Assembly (NCBI GenBank): GCA_033762735.1
Contig: JANRLJ010000068.1
Span: forward strand, 1 to 5,578
Source: JANRLJ01 sp033762735
GTDB lineage: Bacteria > Chloroflexota > Anaerolineae > Aggregatilineales > Phototrophicaceae
Length of the DNA stretch: 5,578 bases
Direction of reading: 5' to 3'
This document shows, one piece after another, positions 1 to 5,077 of the stretch. Position numbers and translations under genes: made by a program. Numbering within the stretch: position 1 is the stretch's first letter; each line of letters opens with the position of its first letter. The notes below the pieces were generated by a model. The model did not search any database. It saw nothing but the letters and a program-made list of their open reading frames with translations, and was not told the origin of the DNA.

Positions 1-110
1 GGGGCAAGATCACTCGCCTGGCTGCGATTTCAGCCGCTTACAATATCGGTATCCTAATCAATCGCATCCTCGGACGTGAAGATGGCGCCCTTGAAACGCT
101 CATCATTTAA
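1..110 (+). CDS. C-terminal fragment of an unidentified protein, possibly a transposase
   Basis: An open frame enters from the left edge (first full codon at position 3) and ends at TAA 108-110, giving 35 visible residues. They begin GKITRLAAISAAYNIG and end with GREDGALETLII. A hydrophobic helix with Asn and Arg spacing (AAYNIGILINRILG) resembles the last helix of many DDE transposases, where a conserved Tyr/Asn helix follows the catalytic Glu. No catalytic residue lies inside the window, so this is a resemblance only. The location fits a mobile element: the gene is followed by repeat-rich DNA and by a motif at 251-264 that looks like an insertion-sequence end. It could instead be the end of any small helical protein. 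That the frame is coding is likely; the transposase identity is uncertain. Confidence 0.4.
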   Translation, partial: GKITRLAAISAAYNIGILINRILGREDGALETLII

Positions 111-123
111 TACCGGACAACCC

Positions 124-156
124 TTAAATCCCTCTCCCTCATGGAGAGGGACTTAA
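124..156. repeat. Perfect 8-bp hairpin flanked by TTAA arms
   Basis: CCCTCTCC (130-137) and GGAGAGGG (143-150) form a perfect stem around the loop CTCAT. Pairing continues outward to 124-156 with one mismatch (128/152), so the unit is bordered by TTAA on both sides. It lies 13 bp after the stop of the gene at 1-110. It could act as a transcription terminator for that gene, although no T-run follows on the plus strand. C-rich CCCTCTCC/GGAGAGGG hairpins are frequent dispersed intergenic repeats in bacteria, and I favour that reading. Confidence 0.6.
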
Positions 157-168
157 CCGCTAAAATGT

Positions 169-247
169 CCTTCTCCCCCTCTCCTTAAGCGCAGCGACCG
201 AAGCGGTCGGGACAGGGGGCGCGAACAAGTTCGCGTGGGGGTGAGGG
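169..247. repeat. Composite inverted-repeat element: outer arm enclosing two hairpins
   Basis: An outer arm, 169-180 against 236-247, pairs at 9 of 12 positions plus one G-T pair. It encloses two perfect inner hairpins: CGACCG (195-200) with CGGTCG (204-209) around AAG, and CGCGAAC (220-226) with GTTCGCG (229-235) around AA. The overall shape is a multi-branched fold about 79 bp long. Read on the minus strand it starts with a CCCTCACCCCC motif and ends with GAGAGGGGGAGAAGG, a pattern of the kind seen in dispersed intergenic repeats. No protein is encoded. It sits between the ftsL-like gene and the left-edge gene, so it is probably a short repeat family member or a small non-autonomous mobile element. 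Confidence 0.55.
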
Positions 248-248
248 C

Positions 249-266
249 AACTGCGTAAGTCCTATC
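249..266. mobile_element. Possible insertion-sequence end motif
   Basis: The motif CTGCGTAAGTCCTA (251-264; complement TAGGACTTACGCAG) resembles terminal sequences I associate from general knowledge with insertion sequences and MITEs in cyanobacteria and related phyla. If the fragment at 1-110 is a transposase, this could be the right inverted repeat of that element, with the hairpin repeats at 124-247 lying inside it. The partner repeat would lie left of the window, so neither the inverted repeat nor a target duplication can be checked here. Confidence 0.25.
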
Positions 267-312
267 AGGTGTTGATTTTACACGCACTTCCCGTGCCACA
301 AACCGTTTTGCA

Positions 313-332
313 GGACACAACATGCCGTGTCC
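313..332 (-). repeat. Hairpin just downstream of ftsL-like gene (GGACAC/GTGTCC)
   Basis: GGACAC (313-318) pairs with GTGTCC (327-332) around an 8-nt loop. On the minus strand it begins 12 nt after the stop of the ftsL-like gene, the place where a terminator is expected. No T-run follows, so it is not a classical intrinsic terminator. It shares sequence with the hairpin at 2342-2383: both read GGGACACGG on one arm and TGTGTCC on the other, and both follow a TAGAAGC that contains a gene stop codon. Confidence 0.45.
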
Positions 333-344
333 CTGCGTCTGCTT

Positions 345-806
345 CTATCGTCCAAACGACCGCCGAATGGCCGTCCACTGCTCCGAGAGCCAACCCACGA
401 ACGTCTCATCATAGACTTCGACAGCCGCCGCCTCTTCCGCTTCGGTGACGACAACCGGGTTCGTCCGGGCAGGATTATAATTGTCCACCACCAGATATTC
501 GATATTGCCGCTGCCCGCTGTCGTAAAGCCGAGTTCCTGTGCCCTCTGGAGCAGGCGCGGCACGGCCTTGAGTTCGGCAATCGACGCGCGAAGCTGCTCA
601 TTGTCGCGTTCAAGCTGATCGCGTTCTTCCAGCAGTTCGCTCAGGCGGCGGTTGATGGTCGCTTCCCGCGCCACCTGAGAGAGATACAGCGCCCCCAGAA
701 TCAGCGCGATGAAGAAGCCGAGCGTTGCCAGCGCCACAACCTGGCGTTCTGGCCGCCACCCTGCCCGGCGCATAGCATGTTCAAACCAGCGTTGTGATCG
801 TGTCAT
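345..806 (-). CDS. ftsL: FtsL/DivIC-like septum protein
   Basis: This encodes a 153-residue bitopic membrane protein. A basic N-terminus of about 20 residues, presumably cytoplasmic, is followed by one hydrophobic segment (about 22-43, with TLGFFIALILGALYL). A charged coiled coil follows (about 47-80, with LLEERDQLERDNEQL), then a short ELGF segment typical of FtsL/DivIC proteins. FtsL-type proteins join FtsB and FtsQ homologues in the divisome outside the membrane and help activate septal peptidoglycan synthesis. The place after mraZ and rsmH is the classical ftsL position, which supports the call because sequence conservation in this family is low. The tail after the coiled coil (about 94-153) is longer than usual and includes an Ala/Glu-rich stretch, TEAEEAAAVE. 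The start lies 23 bp after the rsmH stop; its Shine-Dalgarno is weak, so translational coupling is likely. A DivIC or FtsB paralogue is the main alternative. Confidence 0.75.
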   Translation of the reverse strand: MTRSQRWFEHAMRRAGWRPERQVVALATLGFFIALILGALYLSQVAREATINRRLSELLEERDQLERDNEQLRASIAELKAVPRLLQRAQELGFTTAGSGNIEYLVVDNYNPARTNPVVVTEAEEAAAVEVYDETFVGWLSEQWTAIRRSFGR

Positions 807-829
807 GCTGACGTGTCATCCTGACTCTT

Positions 830-1771
830 TCATAAACCCAATTTTTCCACGATTCGCAGTTTTGCGCTGCGGCTGCGCGGGTTGCGGGCGATTTCGGCCT
901 CGTCCGCTTCAATAGGCTTGCGCGTGACCAGCCGCACCACCGCGCGCTTTTCTTCCAACATCATACCAGGGGGAGAGACAATTTCCTCGGCTGCATCCTT
1001 GAACGTCTGCTTGACGATGCGATCTTCCAGGCTGTGAAAGCTGATGACGGCCAGCCTTCCCCCCGGCGCAAGCAGGCGGATGGCAATGGGCAGCGCCCGC
1101 TCCACCACGCGCAGTTCGTCGTTCACAGCGATGCGCAGCGCCTGGAAAACACGAGTAGCGGGGTGAATCGGCCTGCCTTTGGTACGCTTCTCACGCGGAA
1201 CAGCGGCGGCGACTGCATCGGCAAGCTGCCGGGTGGTTTCATAGGGGCGGCCAGCGACGAGGGCGCGGGCGATGCGGCGGCTGAATTTTTCTTCCCCATA
1301 ACGAAAGAAGATGTCTGCCAAATCCGCCTCATCCCACGTATTCACCACATCCGAGGCAGGCGGGGTTTCGCTGGTGGGATCAAAGCGCATATCGAGCGGG
1401 CCGTCCTGCATGAAGGCAAAGCCGCGTTCCGCCCGGTCAAGCTGCATGGATGACACGCCAAGATCAAGCAGAATGGCATCGACCTGTCCCCAGCCGAGGT
1501 TGGCCGCTTCCTTCTGCATCTCCAGATAGCTGGCGTGGACGCAGTGGGCGCGGTCGCCATAAGGCGCCAGGCGTTCGCGGGCAAGCGCCAGCGCCGAGGG
1601 GTCGAGATCGAGGCCGAGCAGTGCGCCTGCCCCGGCTTGCAGCAAAGCAGCAGCATGACCGCCCGCGCCGAGCGTACCGTCGATGACGCGCTGCGGCAGT
1701 CTGCCATCGGGCATCAGACCATCGAGGACGGGTTGAAGCAGAACCGAAAGATGCGGAGGGGTTTCGCTCAT
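830..1771 (-). CDS. rsmH: 16S rRNA (cytosine(1402)-N(4))-methyltransferase RsmH
   Basis: RsmH (MraW) transfers a methyl group from S-adenosylmethionine to N4 of C1402 in the decoding centre of 16S rRNA, in the cytoplasm. The 313-residue product has the normal family length and all signature blocks: HLSVLL (7-12), the SAM-binding loop DGTLGAGGH (31-39), the acidic LDLDP (54-58), LLDLGVSSMQLD (101-112) with RGFAF and GPLDMRFD, YGEEKFSRRIAR (158-169), IHPATRVFQALRIAVNDEL (202-220), and PGGRLAVISFHSLEDRIVK (236-254). The ATG is fixed by an ATGA overlap with the mraZ stop (1768-1771). The longer frame to 1840 would start with GTG and run well into mraZ, and its first 23 residues do not look like RsmH. 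Translation is probably coupled to mraZ. No key residue is missing. Confidence 0.97.
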   Translation of the reverse strand: MSETPPHLSVLLQPVLDGLMPDGRLPQRVIDGTLGAGGHAAALLQAGAGALLGLDLDPSALALARERLAPYGDRAHCVHASYLEMQKEAANLGWGQVDAILLDLGVSSMQLDRAERGFAFMQDGPLDMRFDPTSETPPASDVVNTWDEADLADIFFRYGEEKFSRRIARALVAGRPYETTRQLADAVAAAVPREKRTKGRPIHPATRVFQALRIAVNDELRVVERALPIAIRLLAPGGRLAVISFHSLEDRIVKQTFKDAAEEIVSPPGMMLEEKRAVVRLVTRKPIEADEAEIARNPRSRSAKLRIVEKLGL

Positions 1772-2196
1772 AGGCCAAGCTGAAGCAGCACTTCCGCGCC
1801 CGCGAGTGTGTTGCAGAGATCGTCCAGCGTCACGCGCCACTGATGGGGCTGCCAGACTTCGATAAACGTCTCCATCCCTACCAGCAGGGCTTCTTCTTCC
1901 AGCGAGGCATAGTCGCGCAGGTAGGGCGGAATCAGCCCGCGCCCCTGCCGATCAAGGGTGAGTTCGACCGCGCCAGAGAACAACAAGCGGCGCAGGGCGC
2001 GCCCGGTCGGCTGGGTGATGGGCATCTGGTTGAGCTGTTCAGAGACGCGCTGCCACGCGCTCTGTGGGTAGATGACGAGGTTATGGTCTAAACCACGTGT
2101 GAGGATAGCCCCGGTGCTGAGATATGCACGATAGCGCACAGGGATGATGACACGGCCTTTCTTATCCAGTTGATGCGTGTATTCGCCCCAGAACAT
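1768..2196 (-). CDS. mraZ: Transcriptional regulator MraZ
   Basis: MraZ is an AbrB-like, ring-forming DNA-binding protein that usually heads the division and cell-wall (dcw) cluster and represses its own operon. The 142 residues match the usual length of roughly 140-150. The protein shows the two-repeat architecture with a DxxGR motif in each half: DKKGR at 11-15 followed by VIIP, and DRQGR at 82-86 followed by GLIP. The N-terminal MFWGEYTHQLD is typical of the family and fixes the ATG at 2194-2196. The open frame continues upstream to 2505, but that part carries the operator repeats and no MraZ-like sequence. There is no good Shine-Dalgarno, only a GGGG about 8 nt before ATG. Three GTGGG-type repeats lie 41-81 bp upstream, the expected autoregulatory site. 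The TGA overlaps the rsmH ATG. Confidence 0.96.
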   Translation of the reverse strand: MFWGEYTHQLDKKGRVIIPVRYRAYLSTGAILTRGLDHNLVIYPQSAWQRVSEQLNQMPITQPTGRALRRLLFSGAVELTLDRQGRGLIPPYLRDYASLEEEALLVGMETFIEVWQPHQWRVTLDDLCNTLAGAEVLLQLGL

Positions 2197-2235
2197 GCAC
2201 TGCACCCCGGCGATCTGCTGTCGTTTTGCCCTGGG

Positions 2236-2241
2236 AGTATA
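2236..2241 (-). promoter_or_regulatory. Candidate -10 box of the mraZ operon
   Basis: TATACT (minus strand) matches five of six bases of the consensus TATAAT and lies about 40 nt before the mraZ ATG, which would give a leader of roughly 30 nt. It is built into the third MraZ repeat. The other two repeats contain the weaker GATACT. No convincing -35 hexamer lies 16-18 bp upstream of any of the three, so the exact promoter is uncertain. In every case MraZ binding would overlap the polymerase site. Confidence 0.45.
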
Positions 2242-2277
2242 CCACAGTATCCCACACCGCGCGGCAAGTATCCCACA
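2237..2277 (-). promoter_or_regulatory. MraZ-box array (three direct repeats) upstream of mraZ
   Basis: On the minus strand the 10-mer TGTGGGATAC occurs at 2268-2277 and again at 2247-2256, and a one-base variant, TGTGGTATAC, at 2237-2246. Start-to-start spacings are 21 and 10 bp, about two helical turns and one turn, so all three face the same side of the helix. Known MraZ operators are direct repeats with a GTGGG or TGGGA core about 10 bp apart, so this fits established knowledge of the family. The array ends 41 bp before the mraZ ATG. MraZ binding here would be expected to repress mraZ-rsmH-ftsL. The slot for a fourth repeat, between copies one and two, is occupied by unrelated sequence. 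Confidence 0.85.
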
Positions 2278-2341
2278 TTTTTTCAGGAGGTTTAACAGAA
2301 GGGCAGAGGTCGGGGTCGTACCAGGGGGAGACTCAGGGGTG

Positions 2342-2383
2342 AACGGGGACACAGTACGATGCTGGGCGAACCGTGTCCCCGTT
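2342..2383 (-). repeat. Perfect 11-bp stem-loop between the HEAT-like gene and mraZ
   Basis: AACGGGGACAC (2342-2352) pairs perfectly with GTGTCCCCGTT (2373-2383) around a 20-nt loop. On the minus strand the stem begins 15 nt after the stop of the HEAT-like gene and lies before the mraZ operator. It probably separates the two transcripts, yet it lacks the T-run of an intrinsic terminator. The arms resemble those of the hairpin after the ftsL-like gene (313-332), which suggests a repeated element placed after genes, or an mRNA 3'-end stabiliser. Confidence 0.6.
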
Positions 2384-2398
2384 GGCGTGTCCGCGCTT

Positions 2399-2950
2399 CT
2401 ATTTGCCGGAGAACAGGGCCTTGTGCAGCTTGCGGGCAATTCCCGCGACGGATTTGCGGCTGTCACCCTGAAAGCGCAGCAGATGCGGTTCCAGCCAGCG
2501 GGCAAGGTCGGCGTCCGTCTTGGCCCACTCGGCGAGAATTTGAAGCGTCTGATTGATGACGATCCAATCGCTGCTCGTGGTCAGGTTGTTCTGCATCACG
2601 GCGAGGGCACGACGGTGCTGCTCCGTCGTCAGGTGATCGACCAGTTCACCGAACAACTGCGCCAGCGTCCACTGCGTCGAGGCCTGGTTGATCTGCGAGA
2701 TTTCCGTCAGCAGCCGATCCACATAGGGCACAAGCCAATCGGGATGGGCGTGGCAGATGCGCTTCATGCTGCTGGAGACACGCAGCCGCACGACCGCGTC
2801 TTCGCTGAAATAACACTGGTAGAGCGCTTCCAGCAGCGGCGGCTCCGCCAGGATCATGTCTACTACTTCAACCGTGCGTCCGAGCGAATTGGGGTGTCCT
2901 CCGGTCAGCATGGCTTCAAACAGGTCACGGGTGTCGGTTGTGTCGCGCAT
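2399..2950 (-). CDS. HEAT-like helical repeat protein, function unknown
   Basis: This is a 183-residue soluble protein with no signal peptide or membrane segment. It appears almost wholly alpha-helical, with paired amphipathic helices resembling HEAT/ARM repeats: about 24-48, 50-85 (FSEDAVVRLRVSSSMKRI then DWLVPYVDRLL), 90-122, 127-160 (IVINQTLQILAEWA then LARWLEPHLLRF) and 165-181. Such folds usually bind proteins or act as scaffolds; no catalytic motif is visible and I do not recognise a named family. The ATG is well supported by a perfect AAGGAG six bases upstream. It lies upstream of mraZ on the same strand but is separated by about 200 bp with a strong hairpin and the MraZ operator, so it is probably transcribed on its own. 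A candidate promoter lies at 2997-3027. A link to division is not shown. The opposite-strand frame over this region lacks comparable support. Confidence 0.75.
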   Translation of the reverse strand: MRDTTDTRDLFEAMLTGGHPNSLGRTVEVVDMILAEPPLLEALYQCYFSEDAVVRLRVSSSMKRICHAHPDWLVPYVDRLLTEISQINQASTQWTLAQLFGELVDHLTTEQHRRALAVMQNNLTTSSDWIVINQTLQILAEWAKTDADLARWLEPHLLRFQGDSRKSVAGIARKLHKALFSGK

Positions 2951-2996
2951 CGTGTGCTCCTTGAATGTCGTGCGTGAAAAGCGATGACATGGTCAC

Positions 2997-3027
2997 AGTA
3001 TAAAGCTTCCAGCAACGGGAGAGTCAA
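2997..3027 (-). promoter_or_regulatory. Candidate promoter of the HEAT-like gene
   Basis: On the minus strand TTGACT (3022-3027; five of six of the -35 consensus) is followed after 19 bp by TATACT (2997-3002; five of six of the -10 consensus). The spacing is slightly long. The -10 lies about 46 bp before the ATG, leaving a leader of roughly 40 nt that ends in the AAGGAG ribosome site. Confidence 0.5.
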
Positions 3028-3069
3028 ACGTCTGTTCCGGGGGGTGAATGAGAACTCGGTGATGCCTGT

Positions 3070-3098
3070 TTTAATCCGGCACAGGGCGGGTGTACACT
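3070..3098 (+). promoter_or_regulatory. Weak candidate promoter of the polyprenyl synthetase gene
   Basis: TACACT (3093-3098) is a fair -10 with a 17-bp spacer to a poor -35, TTTAAT (3070-3075). CATACT at 3102-3107 is an alternative -10. Both fall in the 184-bp divergent gap between the HEAT-like gene and the synthase, where a plus-strand promoter is required. The leader would be about 30 nt and has no strong Shine-Dalgarno before ATG 3135. Confidence 0.25.
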
Positions 3099-3134
3099 AA
3101 TCATACTTTGGCAGACGATGTATGAGACTCGATC

Positions 3135-4160
3135 ATGACCCTGGATACCACCCTCACCCAACTCAGCGAACAGATTGACCACGACCTCCGAGTCCTGATC
3201 GACCAGCAGGCGGCGTATGTGGCCGATTTTTCGGGCTATTTCTTCGGCTGGCTTGACCAGTCCTTCCAGCCCACGTCGCAGGTGCAGCGCGGCAAACGCC
3301 TGCGTCCGATTCTGACACTGCTGATCTGCCAGGCGATTTCGGGCGACACACAGCGGGCGATGCCGCTGGCGCTTGCCATCGAACTCATCCATAACTACAG
3401 CCTGATCCACGACGACATCGCCGACCGGGACGAGGAACGCCGGGGCAGACCCACCGTGTGGAAGCTGGTGGGCGATGGCCTCGCCATCAACACCGGCAGC
3501 GTACTCTATACGCTGGCGTATCAGGTCATCACGACGCTGGACGCGCCCGCCGAGCGCATTCTGGAAGTGCATAAGAAGATGGTGCAAACGTCAATCCGCC
3601 TCTCAGAAGGCCAGCACTGGGACATCACCTACGAGCGCAGCCTGAAGGTGGACGAGGGGATGTACCTGAACATGATCGAGGGCAAGACCGCTGCCCTGCT
3701 GGAATTCGCCGCCTGGGGCGGGGCCTTTCTGGCGACGGAAGAGGAAGCGGTCATCGACGCCTACCGACGGTTCGGGCTGCATCTGGGGCTGGCGTTCCAG
3801 ATTCGGGATGACGCGCTTTCCATCTGGGGGGACAGCAAAGTCACGGGCAAGCCGCCCTTCAGCGATCTGCGCAACAAGAAGAAAAGCCTGCCCGTGACCT
3901 ATGCCTTCAGCCGACTGGAAGGCGAGGCGCTGTCACGCTTTCAGGCGTTGTATGTCAACGTCGAGCAGCACATGACTGAGGGCGAAATTCAGGAGGCGCT
4001 GCGGCTGTTGGAACAGGTGGGCGCGCAGGGTTATACCCAGCAGTTGGCCGATTTCCACACCAGCGCGGCGCTGCGGGCGCTGGACGCTGCCGATCAGCAC
4101 AGCCCGGCACAGGCAGGTCTGCAGGCGCTGGCGCAGCAGCTTCTGGGGCGGGTGTCCTAA
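3135..4160 (+). CDS. Polyprenyl synthetase, probably geranylgeranyl-diphosphate synthase type
   Basis: The 341-residue product is a trans-isoprenyl diphosphate synthase, which condenses isopentenyl diphosphate with allylic diphosphates in a Mg2+-dependent reaction in the cytosol. Visible motifs are GKRLRP (53-58, substrate phosphate binding), the first aspartate-rich motif DDIAD (93-97) with RRGRPT (102-107), GQ (159-160), KT (184-185), the second aspartate region FQIRDDALSIWGD (221-233), and KKKSLP (248-253). The first motif lacks the two-residue insertion of bacterial farnesyl-diphosphate synthases, and an aromatic Tyr lies five residues before it. Both features are typical of archaeal-type geranylgeranyl synthases, so a C20 product is my inference. 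The third Asp of the second motif is Ser229; Gly or Ser there occurs in related DDxxGIWGD-type enzymes. The product could feed carotenoids, quinones or lipids; no pathway neighbour shows which. The Shine-Dalgarno is weak. Its TAA overlaps the stop of the convergent Uma2 gene. Confidence 0.92.
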   Translation: MTLDTTLTQLSEQIDHDLRVLIDQQAAYVADFSGYFFGWLDQSFQPTSQVQRGKRLRPILTLLICQAISGDTQRAMPLALAIELIHNYSLIHDDIADRDEERRGRPTVWKLVGDGLAINTGSVLYTLAYQVITTLDAPAERILEVHKKMVQTSIRLSEGQHWDITYERSLKVDEGMYLNMIEGKTAALLEFAAWGGAFLATEEEAVIDAYRRFGLHLGLAFQIRDDALSIWGDSKVTGKPPFSDLRNKKKSLPVTYAFSRLEGEALSRFQALYVNVEQHMTEGEIQEALRLLEQVGAQGYTQQLADFHTSAALRALDAADQHSPAQAGLQALAQQLLGRVS

Positions 4161-4735
4161 GCGAAAAAATCGCTGGTGGTGGCGCTGAAACCAGGCAGCA
4201 CGTCGCCGCCCTCGATCCTCTGATCGCCTTCATAGATTTTAAGCTGGTCAGGGGCGGTGAACACATGCACCCGCCGCGAGGACGGATAGGCCACCCACAC
4301 CATCCGCACTCCGAAGGCGAACCATTCGCGCACCTTTTCTTCCATCTTTTCAGTGCGGTTGCCGGGTGAAATCACCTCAATCACCAGATCGGGCGGAATG
4401 AAGGAAAAACCTTCTTCTTCCGTGCCTTTGGGCAGCCGTTCATAGGAGATAAAAGCCACGTCAGGCGCGCGAAAGGTATGGGTGTCACCCCGCGTATAAA
4501 AGCCAGGTTCGCCTGTATAGACCTCGCCAAGCTGATGTTGCTCGGTGAAGTTGCCGATATGACGGGCAAAGCGGCTTTCCACCTTCGCATGGCGCAGTCC
4601 AGTCGGCACGGCGCTTTCTCCTCCGTTGCGTGGCACCAGGACACCTTCAATCAGTTCCATACCGGATGTGAGTGACTCCGGCATATTCAGCACATCATCG
4701 CCTGTCAGCAGTGTCTTTTCCTGCGTGTCGGTCAT
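4157..4735 (-). CDS. Uma2 family endonuclease-like protein
   Basis: This is a 192-residue protein of the Uma2 (DUF820) family, a PD-(D/E)XK nuclease-fold group that is abundant and multicopy in Cyanobacteria and Chloroflexota; its cellular role is not settled. The fold's motifs are present: PDVAF (91-95), PPDLVIEVISPGNR (114-127, with Asp116 and Glu120), a lysine in EKVREWFAFGV (133-143, Lys134), VWVAYP (146-151), and a C-terminal PGFSATTSDFF (181-191) typical of the family. The catalytic set Asp-Asp-Glu-Lys looks intact. The ATG at 4733-4735 is chosen because GGGAGG lies four bases upstream; extending to a GTG at 4786 adds unrelated residues and runs over a likely -10 box. The stop TAG overlaps that of the prenyl synthase (CTAA, 4157-4160). 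The next gene upstream on its strand is hicA, 120 bp away. Confidence 0.9.
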   Translation of the reverse strand: MTDTQEKTLLTGDDVLNMPESLTSGMELIEGVLVPRNGGESAVPTGLRHAKVESRFARHIGNFTEQHQLGEVYTGEPGFYTRGDTHTFRAPDVAFISYERLPKGTEEEGFSFIPPDLVIEVISPGNRTEKMEEKVREWFAFGVRMVWVAYPSSRRVHVFTAPDQLKIYEGDQRIEGGDVLPGFSATTSDFFA

Positions 4736-4776
4736 AAGGCCTCCCGATCTAAGCACCCGTCTCGACAGTGACACGC

Positions 4777-4782
4777 ATTTTA
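4777..4782 (-). promoter_or_regulatory. Candidate -10 box for the Uma2 gene
   Basis: TAAAAT on the minus strand matches five of six bases of the -10 consensus and lies 41 bp before the chosen ATG. No good -35 is present at 16-18 bp; TTGGAG lies 20 bp upstream. The rest of the 120-bp gap between hicA and the Uma2 gene (4736-4855) shows no terminator or strong repeat. Confidence 0.25.
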
Positions 4783-4855
4783 CCACGCAGCCTCTCGACG
4801 AACTCCAACCCAGACGAAGGTCAGGGCTGCGGTTGTCATTAGAACCGATTCGTGG

Positions 4856-5077
4856 CTAGAGCAGTGCCATAAATTCGTCGTCAGTGAGTCCCGCACCGTC
4901 GATAATGTTTCTGAGTGTGCCGGGTGGAAGTGTTTTCCGCTGTGGAACAACGACCTGGGCAAAAGGCTCGTCACGGCGGAGAATAATGTGACTGCCCTTC
5001 TGACGCACAAAATAAAACCCAACCTTTGCCAGTGCGCGAATACATTTTCGGCTGGAAATGCTGGGCAGCTTGGTCAT
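4856..5077 (-). CDS. hicA: HicA-family toxin (mRNA interferase)
   Basis: This encodes 73 residues, a normal HicA length, with the double-stranded-RNA-binding-like fold of the family. HicA toxins cleave mRNA and so arrest translation; HicB neutralises them by direct binding. The key block is GSHIILRR (28-35) with the catalytic His30, preceded by the typical LAKVGFYFVRQKG. The C-terminal part, VVVPQRKTLPPGTLRNII followed by DDEFMALL, is also characteristic. The gene appears complete and active. The ATG overlaps the hicB stop by four bases (ATGA, 5074-5077), so the toxin is made from the same message after the antitoxin, probably by coupled translation; no separate Shine-Dalgarno is obvious. Confidence 0.95.
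   Translation of the reverse strand: MTKLPSISSRKCIRALAKVGFYFVRQKGSHIILRRDEPFAQVVVPQRKTLPPGTLRNIIDGAGLTDDEFMALL

Noticed and set aside
278..613. Minus-strand 111-codon frame and overlapping plus-strand 156-codon frame (327-797)
   Set aside because: Both are alternative frames of the ftsL-like gene, with basic, low-complexity translations and no domain.
1772..1840. N-terminal extension of RsmH from a GTG at 1840
   Set aside because: The extension overlaps mraZ by over 70 bp and is not RsmH-like. The ATGA junction at 1768-1771 is the standard coupled start.
965..2331. 13-bp direct repeat TACCAGGGGGAGA at 965-977 and 2319-2331
   Set aside because: One copy is inside the conserved rsmH coding sequence; a single 13-bp match in a window of this size can occur by chance.
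2197..2505. N-terminal extension of MraZ
   Set aside because: The family starts at MFWGEY; the upstream frame passes through operator repeats and a hairpin.
2177..2977. Plus-strand 266-codon open frame
   Set aside because: It runs antisense through the MraZ operator, the intergenic hairpin and the HEAT-like gene. The minus-strand gene has a perfect ribosome site and a coherent helical sequence, while this frame has a low-complexity, Arg/Gln-rich translation with no recognisable domain.
3024..3587. Minus-strand 187-codon open frame
   Set aside because: It is a shadow of the prenyl synthase, whose motifs are unmistakable on the plus strand; it would also cover the divergent promoter region.
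4787..4830. GCAGCC...GGCTGC inverted repeat as a hicA terminator
   Set aside because: It has only six base pairs and a loop above 30 nt, with no T-run.
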